Below are positions 55,300-64,000 of a stretch of 64,000 nucleotides of DNA, piece after piece; the first letter of the stretch is position 1, and each line of letters begins with the position of its first letter. The DNA lies in NCBI RefSeq assembly GCF_016801865.2, contig NC_068939.1, forward strand, positions 149,026,715-149,090,714, read 5' to 3'. The DNA comes from Culex pipiens pallens (lineage: Eukaryota > Arthropoda > Insecta > Diptera > Culicidae). The position numbers and the translations under genes were made by a program. Under the pieces are notes generated by a model, which was not told the origin of the DNA, made no database searches, and worked only from the letters and a program-made list of their open reading frames with translations.

Positions 55300-55420
55300 G
55301 TTGATTCAGACAACCTTCACCAACGAATGAATGTATACCCAAATTTTGACTAATGCACTAGGATCAAATCATGCCCCTTGACTTTACAAGGCCCAGGGGA
55401 TTTCAAACTGAACATTCTTT

Positions 55421-56290
55421 AATAAAAAAAAAGTCAGTAGAACCATCGAACAAAATTAAGCAGTAAATTAAAAATTTAACTATTAACAAATTTAGTAAAA
55501 AAAAATACTCAACTTAAAAAATTAATTCATTAAAAATACTTCGTTTGTTTTTAAAGTCAGCAAACGAATAGTTTTTTTAATGTATATTTCGTTTCAACTC
55601 GAAATGGACAAAAGTAAAAAATTACTGAATTTTAAAATGTATTTTTAATTTAATTTAATTTTATTTAAAAACAGAACCCTTAATACATGATTACTGTTAT
55701 TATTCTTTAAAAGAATTTAGAAAAAAATCCACGAATTATGTAGTTTAAAAAATGATTTCACCAAGTTCCATTTTTAATTTTGTATATTTAGATATTGATT
55801 TTTGAATCAATGTTGATTTATCTAGTTGTCGATTTCACTATTTTATTTCTATTATTATTTCAATAAAAAAAATCAGGTAAATAAAATTTCATGGTTTATG
55901 CGAAATGTTTGAAGAGACAATTTTTTTAACATATTAGCAGTGACTTCTATCAAAAATTCATGGATTTTTTTTTTACAATTTAAAATTGTCTATATTTTTA
56001 AAACGTAAAAAAGTTTTTCAAATTTGTCATTCAGAACAACATCAATTGGATATTATTCAATATTTACGTTAACTTTAAATCATGCCTTATTTATAGTAAT
56101 TCGCCCATACTCACATAAAAATCTGTGTCAAATGCATCTAATATTTATAGACATCTTAATAGACATTTCATTTTCAAGTAGATTTAAATAGGGAAAGGAA
56201 CCTAAAATATAAATTAGGTTAATAAAGAAGCATTAAATGAATTTAATTTGAACATTGTTAAAAAAAATTACAAAATTATTCAAGAGTTAG
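55421..56290. other. AT-rich interior of the outer TIR element
   Basis: Matches the corresponding interior of the 37.4 kb and 1.2 kb copies in patches. No gene. Confidence 0.4.
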
Positions 56291-56693
56291 ACAATAATTT
56301 TTGAACAAATATGCTAGGGATTCCCGACTTATCCCGACTTTTTGACAAAAAATACAAATTCCTAACTTTTTCCCGATTTTTGCGAATTCCCGACTTTTTC
56401 CCAACTTTCCCGATTTCCCGACTTGAGTGGCCACCCATTGAATCAGAAAATTTATTTTTAAGATACAGATTTTGGAGCCCGCAGCCCGCAAAATTGTATG
56501 GAGTCTTGTATGGAAAAATCTAATTATGCAAATTTGCCTCGTTGGACACTGGGAATTTATATACAAAGTTACATCCAAGCCATAAAATACAAAATTACAA
56601 ATCTAGATTGTACAAAACACTAGGAAATGACTCTGCGCTAAAAAAAATCATCCACATTGTTTTTCCATTCAATTTTGTATTGTTTCAGAAAAT

Positions 56694-56839
56694 CAAGCAA
56701 AACAATGTAATTGGACCAATGTCGAAGTGTAAACAAAGAGACTATCCTGCTCGTTCCTAATGTAAACATCAACTGACGTGAGCAGGATAGACTCTTTGTT
56801 TACACTTCGACATTGGCCCATTTACATTGTTTTGCTTGA
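56694..56839. mobile_element. Hairpin MITE, GGGCCAATGTCGAAGTG family
   Basis: Arms of about 58 bp: CAAGCAAAACAATGTAATTG..GACTATCCTGCTC and its near-perfect reverse complement ending TTTACATTGTTTTGCTTG, with a spacer of about 30 bp. The same TGTAAACAAAGAG..CTATCC module is found at 44085-44105. Confidence 0.85.
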
Positions 56840-56856
56840 AATAATCTAATTCTTGA

Positions 56857-57001
56857 CTTTTTTTTGATAAGGTCCTATAAACAAATGTAAACATTGAGTG
56901 TATCCCTTTCACACCTTATGTCAAAGTCCATCGGAGTAAGCGGGATACACTCAATGTTTACATTTGTTTATAGGACCTTATCAAAAAAAACTCAAGAATT
57001 G
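56857..57001. mobile_element. Hairpin MITE, AAGGTCCTATAAACAAATG family
   Basis: Arms of about 55-58 bp, ATTCTTGACTTTTTTTTGAT.. to ..TATCAAAAAAAACTCAAGAA, perfect apart from two positions. Adjacent to the previous hairpin. TATAGGACCTTRA fragments recur at 43.99-44.05, 58.30 and 63.85 kb. Confidence 0.85.
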
Positions 57002-57009
57002 TATTTGGA

Positions 57010-58290
57010 CGAAAATTCTGTGGTTGTCTGCTTAAAATGACATCGCTAGTGACATCGTGTCACCCTCCTGGATTTGTATGGTTACATTAAACTGACGAAG
57101 ACGGCAACACTGGCTTTGACAGTGACAGTTCATTCATGAAAACTACACAAACTTCAAAGAAAACTTTTCCTCGCAACACGCACACATGCGTTTCTCGTAG
57201 CCCACCCAGTAAATGTGTTGGTGGGGTTACATTTTCCTACCAGCATTTTTCTCTTGCCGAAGGGAGGACTCACCTTTTCCGTCTTTCGACTCTTCTTTCC
57301 GCAAGATCCTTTCACAGCACAACTGCTTGGGGGTCGTGCCACTCTCACTCACACTCGCGCACACTGGAGCACCGGCCGTCAAAAGTACGAGCAAAAGAAA
57401 GAGGAAACCAAAAAGGCAAAGCCAACTTTTGTGCTGTGCTATTTGCACGAAACAGCAGCCATGGCGGTTTCGGGACTTTTCTTCCGGCACTTTTGAGGGA
57501 AAATACACGCTTTTCAAACTTTAGGGGCGACTTCCCACACACACACGCACACGTCCGCCTTTTTTCACGGCCACGAAGCAAGCGAGAAAATTTCCGCAAT
57601 TTTTTTTAAATTCTTTTCCGCAAATTTAGAATTAAATTTCAGTTCATTGGCCTAGTATGATTCTTTTGAAACAACTTTGCAATGTAAAAATGGCCTACTG
57701 CAAAAATAAAGTCTTTCTCTTCAAACAGCAGAAAAAAAACGTCCATCCAAAATGGACAATTAAAATTTTCTTCTTTTCCTTTAAATTGTTCACCTTTCTG
57801 TGTGGCGCACTCGGTGAAAAACACGACTCGTCTTTTCGGCGGCAGTCCGCGCTTTGCAAAGCTTCGGTTTTTCGAGCCGCACCAACACCGACGAAGACGC
57901 TTGCCGCGTCGAACAGCTGGTCAACACACAAATACGAGCGCGCGTCGCGGCCTTTGCCGGAGGGAGGAAAAATCGTTTGCGTGCGCAACTGCCGACGCAA
58001 AGACGACCGGTGGAGAGAGCGAGAGGGGGATAGTGAGCAAAGTAGCGAGTTTGTATGTGTGAGAAGGAGAAAAAAAAACGAGATCGAGGGGTGTTGGAGC
58101 TGTGGATTGTATGTTGCTGTCAAACGGGCAAATAACGAACAGTCAGTGGTTCTCAACCGCAAGATCATTTCATCATTTTTTCATCATTTTAGTATGCAAG
58201 ATCATTTTTCAAGAATGATTGTTCACATAATAACATTTTGTTTAATTCCAGAGTTTTTTTTTAAACATATAAGGACCAATAAACAATTGT
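57010..58290. promoter_or_regulatory. Unique GC-richer island, promoter/first-exon candidate
   Basis: Non-repetitive sequence with ACACACACGCACACGTCCGC, GAGAGCGAGAGGG and several overlapping but unsupported frames on both strands (the longest plus-strand one is 57657-58307). Composition suggests CpG-richer promoter DNA; no splice-linked gene could be built. Confidence 0.3.
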
Positions 58291-58574
58291 CTTTCATATG
58301 TTTATAGGACCCAACCTCCAAGATCTTATAGATAAGGTGCTTACAATCTCTACTTCTTCCATAGGTTTTGTCAAAAAATGAACACCTTCCATTTAAACGC
58401 TTGGTAAATTTTGAGTGACCAACTGTGAGTGGCATTGCATTTTGAGTGCCTTGTCCTCACTTTCTATTAGGCACTTTACTTGTAACCACACACTACGAAA
58501 GCTTTGGCTAACGCTTACTTAGCAAAGAGACTATAAATCTGAGTGCTGCAATCTATGATAAATTTGATGAACCA

Positions 58575-58700
58575 TAGAGTTATCTACGTGCGCATGTATT
58601 GCGTGTTTGTACACGAAGGGTTTTTAGGTTAAAATTTGTACCCGCCAGCAAAAACAAATGGTAAGATAGTGTGCGTGAGATCGGGCTTAGATAGCTCTAT
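58575..58700. mobile_element. Short MITE ATAGAGTTATCTACG, copy 1
   Basis: The ends ATAGAGTTATCTA and TAGATAGCTCTAT are inverted repeats; 126 bp. A second copy starts at 58712, is split at about 58757, and resumes at about 61917-61996. Confidence 0.7.
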
Positions 58701-59457
58701 ATAAAATGTATATAGCGTTATCTACGTGCGCATGTATTGCGTGTACGTACACGAAAGGTTTTGCCTTCCTCTTTTACTGAGGAAAGGCTATGAAATCACT
58801 CTAAAACTGAACTTCTCAATTAGACCTCCTAGACCCACATTCATGTATACCTATCGACTCAGAATCAAATTCTAAGCAAATGTCTGTGTGTGTGGTGGGA
58901 TGTTGATCAAAAAATTGTCACTAGATTATCTCAACATTGGCTTAACCGATTTTGTCCGTTTTGGCCTCATTCGATCCGTCTTGGGGTCCCATAAGTCGCT
59001 ATTAAAAATTATGCAGTTTAGTTAAGTACTTCAAAAGTTATGCTTAAAAAACGATTTTAACAAAAGTACGGAAGATTGTGAAAAGGGTGGTTTTTGTAAG
59101 TAAACCCGGCATGTTATACATTTTTAGAAAGGTATTTAAAAGACCATTCCAACGCGTCCAAGACATTGAAGATCTGACAAACCTATTGTTCGGATGAACC
59201 AGATGAAAAACTAATTTTTGTAGCAGCTTTACAGACAGCTCAAAAACTGTAAATATATTTTTTATTAATTACTGTTTACATTTCCTTCAATCTCCATACT
59301 CACTTAAATAGTCTTCCTCTTTCCTACAAATCACGACTCCTTCCTCTCCTTATTCCTCCTTATCCTTCACCTTTCCGTTCACCTTTTCCTATATTTTTGT
59401 GTATTTTATTAATATTTGTTTGTGTTTCTTTTCAGGTAAACTTACAGGTTATCACCG

Positions 59458-59720
59458 CGGTACGATTTAGCACCAACTGACGGTACGGTAGTGGCGCAGT
59501 TTCCCGGACGTCTTTCGCAGCTGAGTAAGTATTTTGAAGTTAATTTCACATTCAATCTCACTAATTTTCAACTTCTTCTTTACTTACAGGTGTGCCTGAT
59601 GCGAGCAAGTTCAATAAACTCAACTTCTACAGCGTCTACACAATTTTTCCCCTACTTATCCGAAAAGCTAAACTAAGCACAAAGTTCTTACTTTTCCTAA
59701 TAATTCACGATGGTGACTTG
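59458..59720 (+). pseudogene. Gene-like spliced segment, function not recognised
   Basis: Polypyrimidine tract and TTTCAG/TTACAG acceptors before 59450, then a frame LSPRYDLAPTDGTVVAQFPG ending CTGA|GTAAGTAT at about 59524. A 64-bp intron ends TTACAG|G at about 59590, and the frame continues VPDASKFNKLNFYSVYTIFP until it enters the nested element. I do not recognise the product. It may be a captured or fossil gene piece. Confidence 0.3.
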
Positions 59721-59725
59721 CCCAC

Positions 59726-60937
59726 CCAGACACGAGAAATTCTGGCAGAATTGTTTTTGCTAGAATCCTGCCAGAATGGTTCTAGCAGGCCTGCCAGAAT
59801 TCTTTAAGAATTTTGCTAGAATTTTCTGACAGAGCGAAATCTGCTAGAATTTTATAAGAATTTTGTTAGAACACTCTGACAGAGCAAAATCTGTCGAAAA
59901 TGACGTCATTTTCGCCAAACCGCATTGCCACCGCCATTTTGTCAGAAAACGTGTTAGGAAAAATTGTAATTTTTTCATCAATCGTGAAAATTGACACGTA
60001 GGCGCCGTTCCGTTCGTTACATCCACTTCCCGAAGTTAGGTAAGGATGTTGTGAATAAATCGTGTACATTCAAGTTAATGAAATTTATTTATTTCACCTC
60101 CACAGGCGCTAATCCCAGAGATCTATCAACTTTACGGAAGAAATCATCGATAACCACACGGTGCCCACGAGGGAATTCCACCGCCAAGATTCTCGATTCT
60201 GGTAGCAAACACCACCCCTGGGTCGACCGGAATGTTGGACACCGGTTTTGGTTCGAGATTCGCGATGGGGCCATCTACATTGGACAGATACGAATTGGGA
60301 CTCGTCGTCGAGTTCGGGAGCTCCGCTTCGACGTCGTCGGCCAGTCCACCACCACGGAGATGCCGGCTAAGCTACCTATAGTGTAGAAGTGGTAGAACCA
60401 ATCCAGGAAGTATCCGCCTTTGACCCGCTTCGAAGAACTCCGGAAACAAAAACAAGTGAAAAATGAGCCTTTTAAAAATTGGCAATTGTCTCAAAAGAGA
60501 AGCACACAAGTGATAAAGTTGTTGTTTTTTTGTGTGAATGATTTTGTGTCCAATAAAATGTGAAAAATCTTGTTACTGTTTTCTAAAATCAAACAAAATT
60601 ATAGCTAATTCCTTTCTTAAAAATCTTAATAGAATGTTCTCACAAAATTCTACCAGAATTCTAGCAGAAAATTTCTGCCATTTTATTCTAGCAAAATTCT
60701 TACTGAATTCCAGCAGGAGGCCTGTCAGAATAATTCTAGCAAAATTCTAGCAGGATTCTACCAGAACCGGTTAATTTCGCCGGCTTCTGCTAGAACCGGT
60801 TATTGCATTTGAGCTAGAATTCTTTGAGAATTCTTGCAAAGTTCTGGCAGGATGATAGCACGGTTCTAGTAAGAATAATTTCGCTCTGCTAGAATTCTGT
60901 AAGAATTCTGCGAGAACGCCGTGACTGGGCAGCATGG
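59726..60937 (+). mobile_element. TIR element CCCAGACACG..CGTGACTGGG with CTAGAATTCT iterons and a gene module
   Basis: The left CCCAGACACGAGAAATTCTG is an imperfect inverse of the right AATTCTGCGAGAACGCCGTGACTGGG. Many TCTGC(T/C)AGAATTCT-type words occupy 59740-59890 and 60640-60920. The middle carries a promoter-like leader, one intron, an exon and a poly(A) signal. Confidence 0.65.
59991..60386 (+). CDS. Hypothetical protein inside TIR element (captured gene module)
   Basis: A leader with TGACGTCATTTTCG and GCCACCGCCATTTTG precedes it. AGTTAG|GTAAGGATG (about 60036) and CCTCCACAG|GCGC (about 60106) define a 70-bp intron. The exon after it is open for about 93 codons (ANPRDLSTLRKKSSITTRCP ... 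WFEIRDGAIYIGQIRIGTRR ... KLPIV stop at 60386), and AATAAA lies at 60552. The unspliced frame also stays open from 59991. No family recognised. Start codon unclear; could be a pseudogene. Confidence 0.3.
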   Translation: MTRRRRSVRYIHFPKLGKDVVNKSCTFKLMKFIYFTSTGANPRDLSTLRKKSSITTRCPRGNSTAKILDSGSKHHPWVDRNVGHRFWFEIRDGAIYIGQIRIGTRRRVRELRFDVVGQSTTTEMPAKLPIV

Positions 60938-61082
60938 TTTCTTGTGACTGGGTGTCACAAACGCACTTTGTTTTTGTTTTCTCTCTTCTTCGCGCGCACG
61001 TTGACAGTTTCGGTGGGATTCGCCGATTACACCGTCGGCCTTCCACCGTCTGGCAGTGCACCCATCTCAGCGGTCGTAACAC

Positions 61083-61760
61083 CTATCAAAAGTTATTAGC
61101 ACTTAAGTGTTATTTATGTACTTTTTGGAAGCCGGATCTCAGCTATCATGATGAAAACGTTGTCCGGATCTATCATGCGACTTGTCGTTGAACAGGTAAT
61201 CAAAAGACCTTTCCAACGCGTACAAAACATTGAAAATCTGACAACCCTATCAAAATTTATAAACACTTAAGTGTTATTTATGCACTTTTTGGAGGCCGGA
61301 TCTTTGATATTTTGATGAAAACGATGTCCGGATCTATCATGCGACCTGTCGTTGGATAGGTAATCGAAATACCATTCCAACATTAAAGATCTGCCAACCC
61401 TATCAAAAGTCATAAGCACTTAAGTGTTATTTATGCACTTTTTCGAAGCCGGATCTCAGAAATTTTGATGAAAACGTTGTCCGAAACTATCATGCGATCT
61501 GTCATTGGATAGGTAATCAAAAAACCTTTCCAACCGAGTTTCCAACGCGTTCCAAACATTGAAGGTCTGACACCCTATCAAAAGTTATAAGCACTTAAGT
61601 GTTATTTATACACTTTTTGGAGGCCAGATCTCAGATATTTTGATGAAAACGTTGTCCAAATATATCATGCGACCTATCTTTGGATAGGTAATTAAAAAGC
61701 CTTTCCAACGGGCACAAATTGAATTGGAGATTTGACTACTCTATCATAAGTTGTAAGCAC
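61083..61760 (+). repeat. Tandem repeat, about four units of about 165 bp
   Basis: Each unit has CCTATCAAAAGTTATAAGCA, CTTAAGTGTTATTTATGCAC, GGCCGGATCTCAGATATTTT and TGATGAAAACGTTGTCCGGA, at 61083, 61248, 61402 and 61574, plus a partial one near 61740. Confidence 0.85.
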
Positions 61761-62007
61761 ATAAGTGCCGTGAAATATTAAGATCGGACTACCCAATCTG
61801 AATAAATGAATAATGAGTCAAATTGATAGAACACTTAAAGGTCCGCCCTATTTTGGATAGCATTACCTTTTAAATGTGAGGAAGGCACCAACCACCTAAG
61901 GGTGGATTAAGTAACGTTTTTAGGTTAAAATTTGTACCCGCCAGCAAAAACAAATAGTAAGCTAGTTTGCGTAAGATCGGGCTTAGATAACTCTATGGGC
62001 CAAAGCA

Positions 62008-62235
62008 GGGCCTCGTGGCGCGGTTTTTAGCGGCTTCAGCTGCCGATCCCTAAGTTGCTGTGGGGCGCGGGTTCGATTCCCGCCTTATCCTCCTGGCCTT
62101 ATATCGGATGGGGAAGTAAAACGTCGGTCCATTTGCGTAAAAGAGGTTTTAATGACTCACCACACATAACCTTCGGACGCCTAGATATGAGCAGAAACTT
62201 GCAACAGAGACCACAAAAGACCCGGGGGTCGTTAA
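62008..62235 (+). mobile_element. tRNA-derived SINE
   Basis: GGGCCTCGTGGCGCGGTTTT (A-box region) and GCGCGGGTTCGATTCCCGCC (B box) are spaced about 55 nt apart. A body with GATGGGGAAGTAAAACGTCG is shared with the SINE at 41378-41652. Confidence 0.7.
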
Positions 62236-62337
62236 AGTGGATTACTTTGCTTTTTTGGGCCAATGACGATTAAAGTTTTTTTTGATTAGGTCCTATCTTG
62301 TTGGAGGTGCTCAATTTTTTGACAGAAAATCGATGGG

Positions 62338-62423
62338 TTCTCAGTTTCTCGTGTCCCCACTTTCTATTAGGCACTTTAGTTCTCAGTTTCTCGTGTCCCC
62401 ACTTTCTATTAGGCACTTTAGTT
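62338..62423 (+). repeat. Tandem duplication of 43 bp
   Basis: TTCTCAGTTTCTCGTGTCCC through TTAGGCACTTTAG occurs twice head to tail; a single related copy lies near 58455. Confidence 0.85.
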
Positions 62424-62462
62424 GCAAGGCTTTAAGGATGAAAGCAGCAACCACCTTCTGGA

Positions 62463-63040
62463 CAACCGGCTCCGTGGCTTAATGGTTACGGCTTCTGTCT
62501 CCCAAGCAGAAGGTTCAAGGATCAAATCCCGGTCGGTACCTTTGAAATTTGGAATCAGGAATTTGAATATGAATAAAAACTAAAATGAATCAGGTGGGAT
62601 TCGAACTCACACCTTTGGATTGGTGGTGGTCTGGGACGCTAAGCAGTCGGCCATCAGAAGGTTTACACTCTAGCAGTGAATTGATCCGTAGTGTTGAAAC
62701 ATGTTATCTCTTCTTCTCATATTATTAAATACGCGCTGATCCCTGATTTGCCTGAGGGGATTGGAAGTCTAAATATAGATCGAGTTTCCTTCAGATGCTT
62801 GCTTCTATGTTTAGGCGGGGCCGAACAATGCCCAGCGACCTCGGAATTGGACCGCAAGGAGCTCTGTCATTCTGAAATGGGTCGTTGGAAGCAGCGCGAG
62901 GGCTGTCACCACCTAATACCCGGGACTGAGATAAGCTGTATCAGCATTCGGCATGTACACAGTCTGATACAAATTATACTTTCCCATAATTTCGCTACCG
63001 GTTAGCGGGTATTGGATTGGACCACACACACACACACACA
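62463..63040 (+). mobile_element. Composite SINE-like retroposon with 21-bp target duplication
   Basis: Flanked by a 21-bp repeat containing GCAGCAACCACCTTCTGG (62442-62462 and 63041-63061). The head is tRNA-like (CCGTGGCTTAATGGTTACGG..GGATCAAATCCCGG). A second tRNA-like module, minus strand, lies at 62592-62655 (ATGGCCGACTGCTTAGCGTC..GTTCGAATCCCACC). The distal half matches 24690-24850, and the 3' end is a (CA)n tract. Confidence 0.8.
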
Positions 63041-63101
63041 AAGCAGCAACCACCTTCTGGAGGATTAAGTAAAGTTTTTTTTTAATTTTTTTTATGTTGT
63101 G

Positions 63102-63740
63102 CAGTCATCCCACATATATTCGGAACACCCACAAACTTTTGTGATAATTTCTCATAGCATGCCAAATGCATCTTTTCTGTCGACCCTACTATTTTAAGGA
63201 CCTATATTTGGACATTCTCTTACTATTTCACTAGTAAAAGTAGTATGTACTTTTAAAACAAAAAAACTGCATCTCAAGACTATTTAATTCAGAGCAGCAA
63301 AACACTGCCTCCAAATTGCCAGTTCCATTATTGTGGGATGTTATTGTGCCTCCCACAATTGTGAACACCTGAATTTAACTGATGTTTTCACAAAAAAGTT
63401 ATCAGATCATTCATAAAATATAACTATGCTTGAGTTTCGTTGATTTCAGTGCTTGAAGTCAATATTTTGTAAAAATTATGTACTCATGGAGAGAACCGAA
63501 GTTTGTTTACATCCGTAAGAAAAAAGTGTTCCGAATTTGTGGATTTCAAGGGTCAAAGTTTTTCTTCAAAAACTAGATATAAAAGTTGAAATTTGCAGTT
63601 TTTCGATACAGCATTCGAATGATCGCAAGAAAAGCTTTCAAATGAAGGTAAAAGCGAATCATTAAGTTCAATTATCGATTTGCTAGGATTTTTTTAACAT
63701 TGGCCGTTCTGTAAACTGTTTCGAATATGAGGGATGACTG
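63102..63740. mobile_element. MITE CAGTCATCCCACATAT
   Basis: CAGTCATCCCACATATATTC on the left mirrors GAATATGAGGGATGACTG on the right, followed by TA. 639 bp, no ORF. The ends resemble pogo/Tc1-type termini (inference). Confidence 0.75.
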
Positions 63741-64000
63741 TACTTCGAATTTTTAAATTTCTAAATTTCTGTTTTTTTTATTTCTCATGTTAAAGTTACT
63801 ATTTTTTGAATATCACTAGAGTTTTATTAGAAAACATATTAAAACACAATAGTTTATAGGACCTTGAAAAAAAACTCCAGATTTGTACTTTTTTTTTATC
63901 TCAAAATATCTGTGTTTAAGCAATTAAATATTTTTAATATATATTTTTGAATTTTCTGCTGGAATTTTTTTTTATAATTCTATGCTAAATTCTATGGCTT
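63741..64000. other. AT-rich sequence at window end
   Basis: Contains a TTTATAGGACCTTGAAAAAA fragment of the hairpin MITE family; otherwise nothing recognised. Confidence 0.3.

Larger units (their letters stand above)
51035..55328 (-). mobile_element. Jockey-clade non-LTR retrotransposon (LINE), apparently complete coding part
   Basis: Bounded by the 13-bp duplication GAATGTATACCCA at 51022-51034 and 55329-55341; copy A supplies the empty site (TAATGTATACCCAAA near 43682). Minus-strand order: 29-nt leader starting ATTCGTTGGTGAAGG, ORF1, ORF2 overlapping by 11 nt, a 3' UTR of about 240 nt with AATAAA at about 51063-51058, and a short A tail. Both frames are uninterrupted, so the insertion looks young. 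The very short leader may be the true 5' end or a slight truncation. Confidence 0.93.
50091..55398 (-). mobile_element. Poly(A) non-coding retroposon, copy B, split by LINE insertion
   Basis: Same sequence as copy A at 42772-43750, with a long T-run at the left (A tail on the minus strand). A 22-bp duplication beginning GATTTCAAACTGAACATTC lies at 50069-50090 and 55399-55420. Removing the LINE and one target-site copy restores an element of about 1.0 kb. Confidence 0.9.
49869..56437 (+). mobile_element. TIR element with CCCGACTTTTT-rich end, copy 3 (outer layer of nest)
   Basis: The left part (49869-50090) matches the left end of the 37.4 kb copy (GACCACTCAAAACCC versus AACCACTCAAATCCC). The right part (55421-56437) matches its right end, including TTATTCAAGAGTT and CTTGAGTGGCCACCC. 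The middle is the inserted retroposon. Confidence 0.6.
58757..61916 (+). mobile_element. Element GCCTTCCTC..GAGGAAGGC with internal repeats, inserted in a short MITE
   Basis: Begins TTTTGCCTTCCTC at 58757 and ends at GAGGAAGGC at about 61879-61887. The two halves of the second short MITE flank it. It holds the spliced gene-like segment at 59440-59720, the nested TIR element at 59726-60937, and an array of ~165-bp units at 61083-61760. Inverted relative fragment at 20043-20720. Confidence 0.55.

Noticed and set aside
57657..58307. 216-residue plus-strand frame
   Set aside because: No recognisable family, low-complexity Lys/Arg content, comparable frames on the other strand.

Overview
The window looks like nuclear DNA of a dipteran, most likely a Culex-type mosquito. 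Two observations support this. There is an insect E2F gene with short 66-71 bp GT-AG introns next to transposon-swollen long ones. Nearly all remaining sequence is layered transposable elements: TIR/MITE elements, foldbacks, tRNA-headed SINEs and a Jockey-clade LINE. The genus is inferred from repeat style; no marker was searched.

The one clear host gene is an E2F1 orthologue on the minus strand. Six coding exons between 19473 and 7763 add up exactly to 699 codons including the stop. They encode a Q/H/S-rich N-terminus, a winged-helix DNA-binding domain, a dimerisation coiled coil, a marked box and a C-terminal Rb-binding motif. The first coding exon begins inside an exon with a splice acceptor at 19572, so a 5' UTR exon lies upstream. 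Non-repetitive GC-richer islands with minus-strand donor-like sites at 24.2, 30.9, 39.4 and 40.1 kb are candidates.

Layout. 1-5.7 kb: foldback, TIR elements and SINE pieces. 5.7-7.76 kb: quiet sequence containing the E2F1 3' UTR. 7.76-19.6 kb: E2F1, with a 5.1 kb intron holding three TIR elements and a 4.3 kb intron holding an 8-bp satellite. 19.6-32 kb: MITEs, a 2.4 kb array of the same 8-mer in inverted orientation, and possible promoter islands. 32-36 kb: foldback ends bracketing a 150-bp minisatellite, a TATA/CCAAT promoter and tRNA-headed repeats. 37-45 kb: MITEs, possible first exons, a SINE and a 1 kb poly(A) retroposon. 45.2-48.1 kb: a palindromic-ended element carrying a broken poly(A) polymerase gene fragment that still has its intron. 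49.9-56.4 kb: a three-layer nest in which a TIR element contains the poly(A) retroposon, which contains an apparently intact 4.3 kb LINE. 57-58.2 kb: unique promoter-like island. 58.6-63.7 kb: nested TIR elements, one with a spliced gene-like module, then SINEs and a terminal MITE.

The most interesting signals are: the complementary 8-mer arrays on either side of E2F1 coding exons; the two TIR elements that seem to have captured spliced gene sequence; the ~1 kb non-coding poly(A) retroposon family; and the nested insertion whose target sites can be checked against empty sites inside this same window.
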